Origin: Bacillota bacterium
Lineage (GTDB): Bacteria > Bacillota > Clostridia > Lachnospirales > Lachnospiraceae
Direction of reading: 5' to 3'
Assembly (NCBI GenBank): GCA_023390555.1
Contig: JAEWCQ010000007.1
Location: 103,747 to 167,746, forward strand
Length of the DNA stretch: 64,000 bases
The translations under genes were made by a program, and so were the position numbers. Positions 61,183 to 64,000 of this stretch are shown here, in pieces (the first letter of the stretch is position 1; each line of letters starts with the position of its first letter). The notes under the pieces were generated by a model. The model was not told the origin of the DNA. It saw only the letters and a list, made by a program, of their open reading frames with translations, and ran no database searches.

Positions 61183-61998
61183 CTATGCCAGTTTCTTTCC
61201 ATAGAAATAGGTAGCAAAATAAATGACAGATGCAAGGATCACAATCATCGGTCCGGTTGCCACGTTGGTAAAATAGGAAATAATCAATCCCAAAATACCG
61301 GAAAATACGGAAAACAGAATCGAAAAGAAGTGATACTCTCTCATATTTTCTGCAATGTTACGGCTGCTTGCCGCCGGAAGAATCAGGAGTGCATTGATGA
61401 TCAGAATCCCCACCCATTTAATTGAGAGCATTACAATCAGTGCGATGAACACCGCAAATATATTTTCAATGAGCTTCACCGGTATATGACGGCTCTTTGC
61501 CAGTGTCCGGTGCAGGCTGACTGCATTCAGTTTATTAAATCCAAATGTCCAGAATACCAGTGTTGCCACGAAAATAAGAATCAGATAGATAATTTCTCTT
61601 TTTGTGATACTTAAGACATCACCGACCAGCAGACCACTGTACCTGCTGAAATTCCCGCCTCTGGATAAGATGGCAAGTCCGATTGCAATACTGCAGGAGG
61701 AGAATACCGAAATGATCGTATCGGTAGAAGCCGTATTCTTTCTGCTGATCCGGTTCAAAAGCAGTGCAAACAGAACTGCAAAAATGACCATGGAAAGGGA
61801 CGTATCGGATACGCCCAGGATCACACCGATTGCGATTCCGGTAAGGGCAGAATGTCCCAAGGCATCCGAAAAAAATGCCATTTTGTTATTGACGATCATG
61901 GTCCCCAGCAGCCCAAACAGCGGCGTGATGATCAGAATAGCCAGAAATGCATTTCGCATGAATCCATAATCATACCACGATGTAAAGAATTCGATCAT
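61183..61998 (-). CDS. Zinc/manganese ABC transporter permease (ZnuB type)
   Basis: The 271-residue ABC-3 family permease has about eight helices and the family stretches NNKMAFFSDALGHSALTGIA and MLSIKWVGILIINALLILPA. It completes a three-gene metal importer; its start overlaps the ATPase stop by four bases. Zn or Mn cannot be separated by sequence here. Confidence 0.93.
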   Translation of the reverse strand: MIEFFTSWYDYGFMRNAFLAILIITPLFGLLGTMIVNNKMAFFSDALGHSALTGIAIGVILGVSDTSLSMVIFAVLFALLLNRISRKNTASTDTIISVFSSCSIAIGLAILSRGGNFSRYSGLLVGDVLSITKREIIYLILIFVATLVFWTFGFNKLNAVSLHRTLAKSRHIPVKLIENIFAVFIALIVMLSIKWVGILIINALLILPAASSRNIAENMREYHFFSILFSVFSGILGLIISYFTNVATGPMIVILASVIYFATYFYGKKLA

Positions 61999-62741
61999 CT
62001 GGATCCCTCCGTTTCTGCAAAGGTCCTTTGAAATGCGGAACCGCCATACACTTCTTTCGGTGTTCCCTGCGCAAGTATCTTTCTGTCGAGCAGAACGACA
62101 TGATCCGCATATTTTCTCACATAGTCAAGGTCATGGGAGATCAGGATTACCGCAAGATCGAAGTTCTCTTTCAGATAACTGATGGTCTTGTAAAAAAGCT
62201 CCATTCCATTCTGGTCAATACCGGAAACCGGTTCATCCAAAAGCAGCAGATTCGGCTCATCCATGACTGCCATGGAGAGCAGGACTCTCTGCAATTCTCC
62301 TCCGGAAAGATTGCAGACCTGCTTATCAATCAGCGAATCCGCTTCAAAAACTTTCAGACTTTCTTTGATTTCCTGATAAAGCTTTCCGCTCTTTTTGAAA
62401 AAAACCGGAAAGTTTGACTGATAGCTGGCTATCATATCATAAACACTGACCGGTGTATGCTTTTCTATATTCAGATTCTGAGGAACATACCCAATTTTGA
62501 GTTTTTGCATGTGTCCTTCTTCTGTGTCTTTGAATTCAATTTCACCTGTATGTGTAAGGTCACCCAGAATTGCCTTGATCAGGGTCGACTTTCCCGCTCC
62601 ATTCTTCCCAATGACCGCAGTTAGAGTCCCGCAGTGAATATGCAGATTGATATCCTCCAGGATGACCTGCTCTCCGATGGTAACTCCAAGATTTTTGATT
62701 TTAATGCAGTGCAGACCACAGGGTTTTCTTATTTTTCTCAC
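61995..62741 (-). CDS. Zinc/manganese ABC transporter ATP-binding protein (ZnuC type)
   Basis: The 248-residue ATPase has Walker A GKNGAGKSTLIKAIL, signature LSGGELQRVLLSMAV, Walker B LLLLDEPVSGID and switch ILISHDLDYV. Overlaps of four bases on both sides show tight coupling in the order binding protein, ATPase, permease. Confidence 0.93.
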   Translation of the reverse strand: MRKIRKPCGLHCIKIKNLGVTIGEQVILEDINLHIHCGTLTAVIGKNGAGKSTLIKAILGDLTHTGEIEFKDTEEGHMQKLKIGYVPQNLNIEKHTPVSVYDMIASYQSNFPVFFKKSGKLYQEIKESLKVFEADSLIDKQVCNLSGGELQRVLLSMAVMDEPNLLLLDEPVSGIDQNGMELFYKTISYLKENFDLAVILISHDLDYVRKYADHVVLLDRKILAQGTPKEVYGGSAFQRTFAETEGSR

Positions 62742-63649
62742 TGTGAAAATGCCTCCTTCAAAATGCGGATGTTCTCTTTCATCGCATCCAGATAACTGTC
62801 TGCGTCATATTCGCCGCGCACCAGAGTATCCAGATAATAGACTTTGGCATCCGTCTCCCGTTCAATCGTATCGCCCATATCCTTGCCATACAGTTCCTCT
62901 GCCAATACAATTTTCACACCATGATCCTGAATCTGTTCGACTACGTCTGCGACTTCTCCGGCGCTGACCTGACGCTCTTCATCCAGATCCAACGTATAGA
63001 CGACATTCATCCCGTATTCCTGTGCCACATAAGCATAGGCTTCATGAAAAATAATGATATCCGTACCGGATGCAAGTTGTTCTGCCTCACTTGCGTCTTC
63101 TTCTAGGGCAGAAAGTTTTTTCAAATAGGTTTTGGCATTTTCCTGATAAATGTCTGCATGAGAAGCATCTTTTTCTGCAAGTCCGTCTGCAATCGTCTGA
63201 ACCTGTTCCATGTAATCGGGAATATTCATCCATGCGTGTGCATTCTCAGCCCCTTCCTCCTCCTCTTCTGTCAGAAGATTCACGTTTTCAGAGGCATTTA
63301 CTACTGTAAGATCGGGATAACTCTCCGCCACATCCGATAGAAAAGACTCAATTCCACCGCCGTTTACAACAAATACATCTGCCGTGGAAAGCAGCTTCAT
63401 ATCAGCCGGTGTCAGCTGATAATCATGCAGACAGCCTGTCTGGGGCTCACTCAGATTTTCCAGCACAACACCAGAACTGTCTCCGATGACATTCAGCGCT
63501 GCAATGTACATCGGATAAAACGATGTCACCACTTTGAACTGTTCCTGTTCTTTTCCGCTTTCGTTTGCAACATAAAGTCTGGTCAACCCGACTCCCGCCA
63601 ATAAAAGGACCAGCAGAAGAACGGTCACAAATCCATATTTACGCTTCAT
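62738..63649 (-). CDS. Zinc/manganese ABC transporter substrate-binding protein (ZnuA type)
   Basis: The 303-residue cluster A-I binding protein has metal-site histidines in GCLHDYQLTPADM, ENAHAWMNIPDYM and IIFHEAYAYVAQEYG, and the C-terminal acidic ligand region YYLDTLVRGEYD. The usual His-rich loop is replaced by a Glu-rich one (LTEEEEEGAENAHAW). The N-terminal helix (5-25) has no lipobox cysteine, so it is probably anchored by the uncleaved helix. It overlaps the engB stop by 11 bases. Confidence 0.92.
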   Translation of the reverse strand: MKRKYGFVTVLLLVLLLAGVGLTRLYVANESGKEQEQFKVVTSFYPMYIAALNVIGDSSGVVLENLSEPQTGCLHDYQLTPADMKLLSTADVFVVNGGGIESFLSDVAESYPDLTVVNASENVNLLTEEEEEGAENAHAWMNIPDYMEQVQTIADGLAEKDASHADIYQENAKTYLKKLSALEEDASEAEQLASGTDIIIFHEAYAYVAQEYGMNVVYTLDLDEERQVSAGEVADVVEQIQDHGVKIVLAEELYGKDMGDTIERETDAKVYYLDTLVRGEYDADSYLDAMKENIRILKEAFSQ

Positions 63650-64000
63650 ACCCTATAACCTCATCCATCCGTGCCCAGATTTCATCCCGCCCCTGCTTTG
63701 TCTCCGCAGAAAACGGAATGATTTCTGTTCCCGGTTTCACCTGCAAGCCAGTCCGGATTGCCTTGACACATTTCTCTTTCTGACTGCGTTTGATCTTATC
63801 CAGTTTGGTTGCAATGATGATTGGATCATACCCCTGATGCAGAATCCAGTCATACATGGTCTTATCATTGGCAGAAGGATCATGCCGGATATCAATCAGC
63901 AGGAACACCGCTTTCAGCTGCTTGGACGACTGGAGATAATTCTCGATCATTTTGCCCCATTTTTCCTTTTCCGCCTCCGATACTTTGGCATAGCCATAGC
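63639..64000 (-). CDS. engB: Ribosome biogenesis GTPase EngB (YsxC/YihA), partial
   Basis: Only the C-terminal 120 residues are in the window; the 5' part is cut off at the right edge. Visible are GYGYAKVSEAEKEKWGKMI (G3-region follow-on), LLIDIRHDPSANDKTM, the base-specificity motif IIATKLDKIKR (TKLD) and IPFSAETKQG (G5). It acts in large-subunit ribosome assembly. It precedes the metal importer genes with overlap, suggesting readthrough. Confidence 0.92.
   Translation of the reverse strand, partial: YGYAKVSEAEKEKWGKMIENYLQSSKQLKAVFLLIDIRHDPSANDKTMYDWILHQGYDPIIIATKLDKIKRSQKEKCVKAIRTGLQVKPGTEIIPFSAETKQGRDEIWARMDEVIGYEA

Overview
The window looks like a chromosome segment of a Gram-positive, spore-forming, probably motile gut Clostridium relative, most likely Lachnospiraceae (a Roseburia/Agathobacter-like genus is my guess). 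The reasons are the moderate GC with strong AGGAGG ribosome sites, the gerA-type germination receptor, a type 2 isoleucyl-tRNA synthetase behind a T-box leader, a crotonase, MecA, NiaR, and a sigma-D-like promoter. I see no rRNA, tRNA, CRISPR array, transposase or integrase.

Layout. 1-3.8 kb: germination receptor operon, gerAA followed by a gene in which the gerAB permease and gerAC lipoprotein are fused in frame. 3.9-5.5 kb: ispE and a GntR/FCD regulator. 5.6-6.3 kb: an orphan protein behind a sigma-D-like promoter. 6.3-13.3 kb: small alarmone synthetase, niaR, a conserved small protein, an RNA methyltransferase, pfkA and dnaE. 13.4-17.8 kb: a coiled-coil orphan, an amino-acid ABC importer whose binding protein is circularly permuted, and a CPBP protease. 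18-22.7 kb: an EF-hand-like calcium-binding orphan, a TIM-barrel isomerase, an AraC regulator and a GH2 glycosidase. 22.8-29.1 kb: glycogen phosphorylase and ileS with its T-box leader.

29.1-38.2 kb is the accessory locus and the most interesting part. Read on the minus strand it holds a C39-peptidase ABC exporter, two large double-glycine (bacteriocin-type) precursors with identical 29-residue leaders, five small AT-rich membrane-protein genes that are candidate immunity genes, a GyrI-like effector-binding protein, an HlyD-type adaptor and a membrane-anchored Ig-like (BIG2) protein. The leader, its upstream region and the 3' end of the exporter gene are duplicated, leaving a decayed exporter tail beside the second precursor. 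Precursors would be trimmed after Gly-Gly and exported by the exporter and HlyD adaptor, with the small membrane proteins probably giving self-protection.

38.7-64 kb returns to mostly housekeeping genes: an orphan small protein, ilvE, a NatAB-like exporter, two DUF4190-type membrane proteins, nicotinate phosphoribosyltransferase, a GT2 glycosyltransferase, mutY, a class I aminotransferase, crotonase, proC, a GH13 amylase, a two-component system with an FtsX-type ABC exporter, mecA, dinB, a zinc/manganese-type ABC importer, and the end of engB. Four copies of a short hairpin-forming dispersed repeat lie between genes from 28.6 to 43.3 kb; one sits inside the ileS leader.
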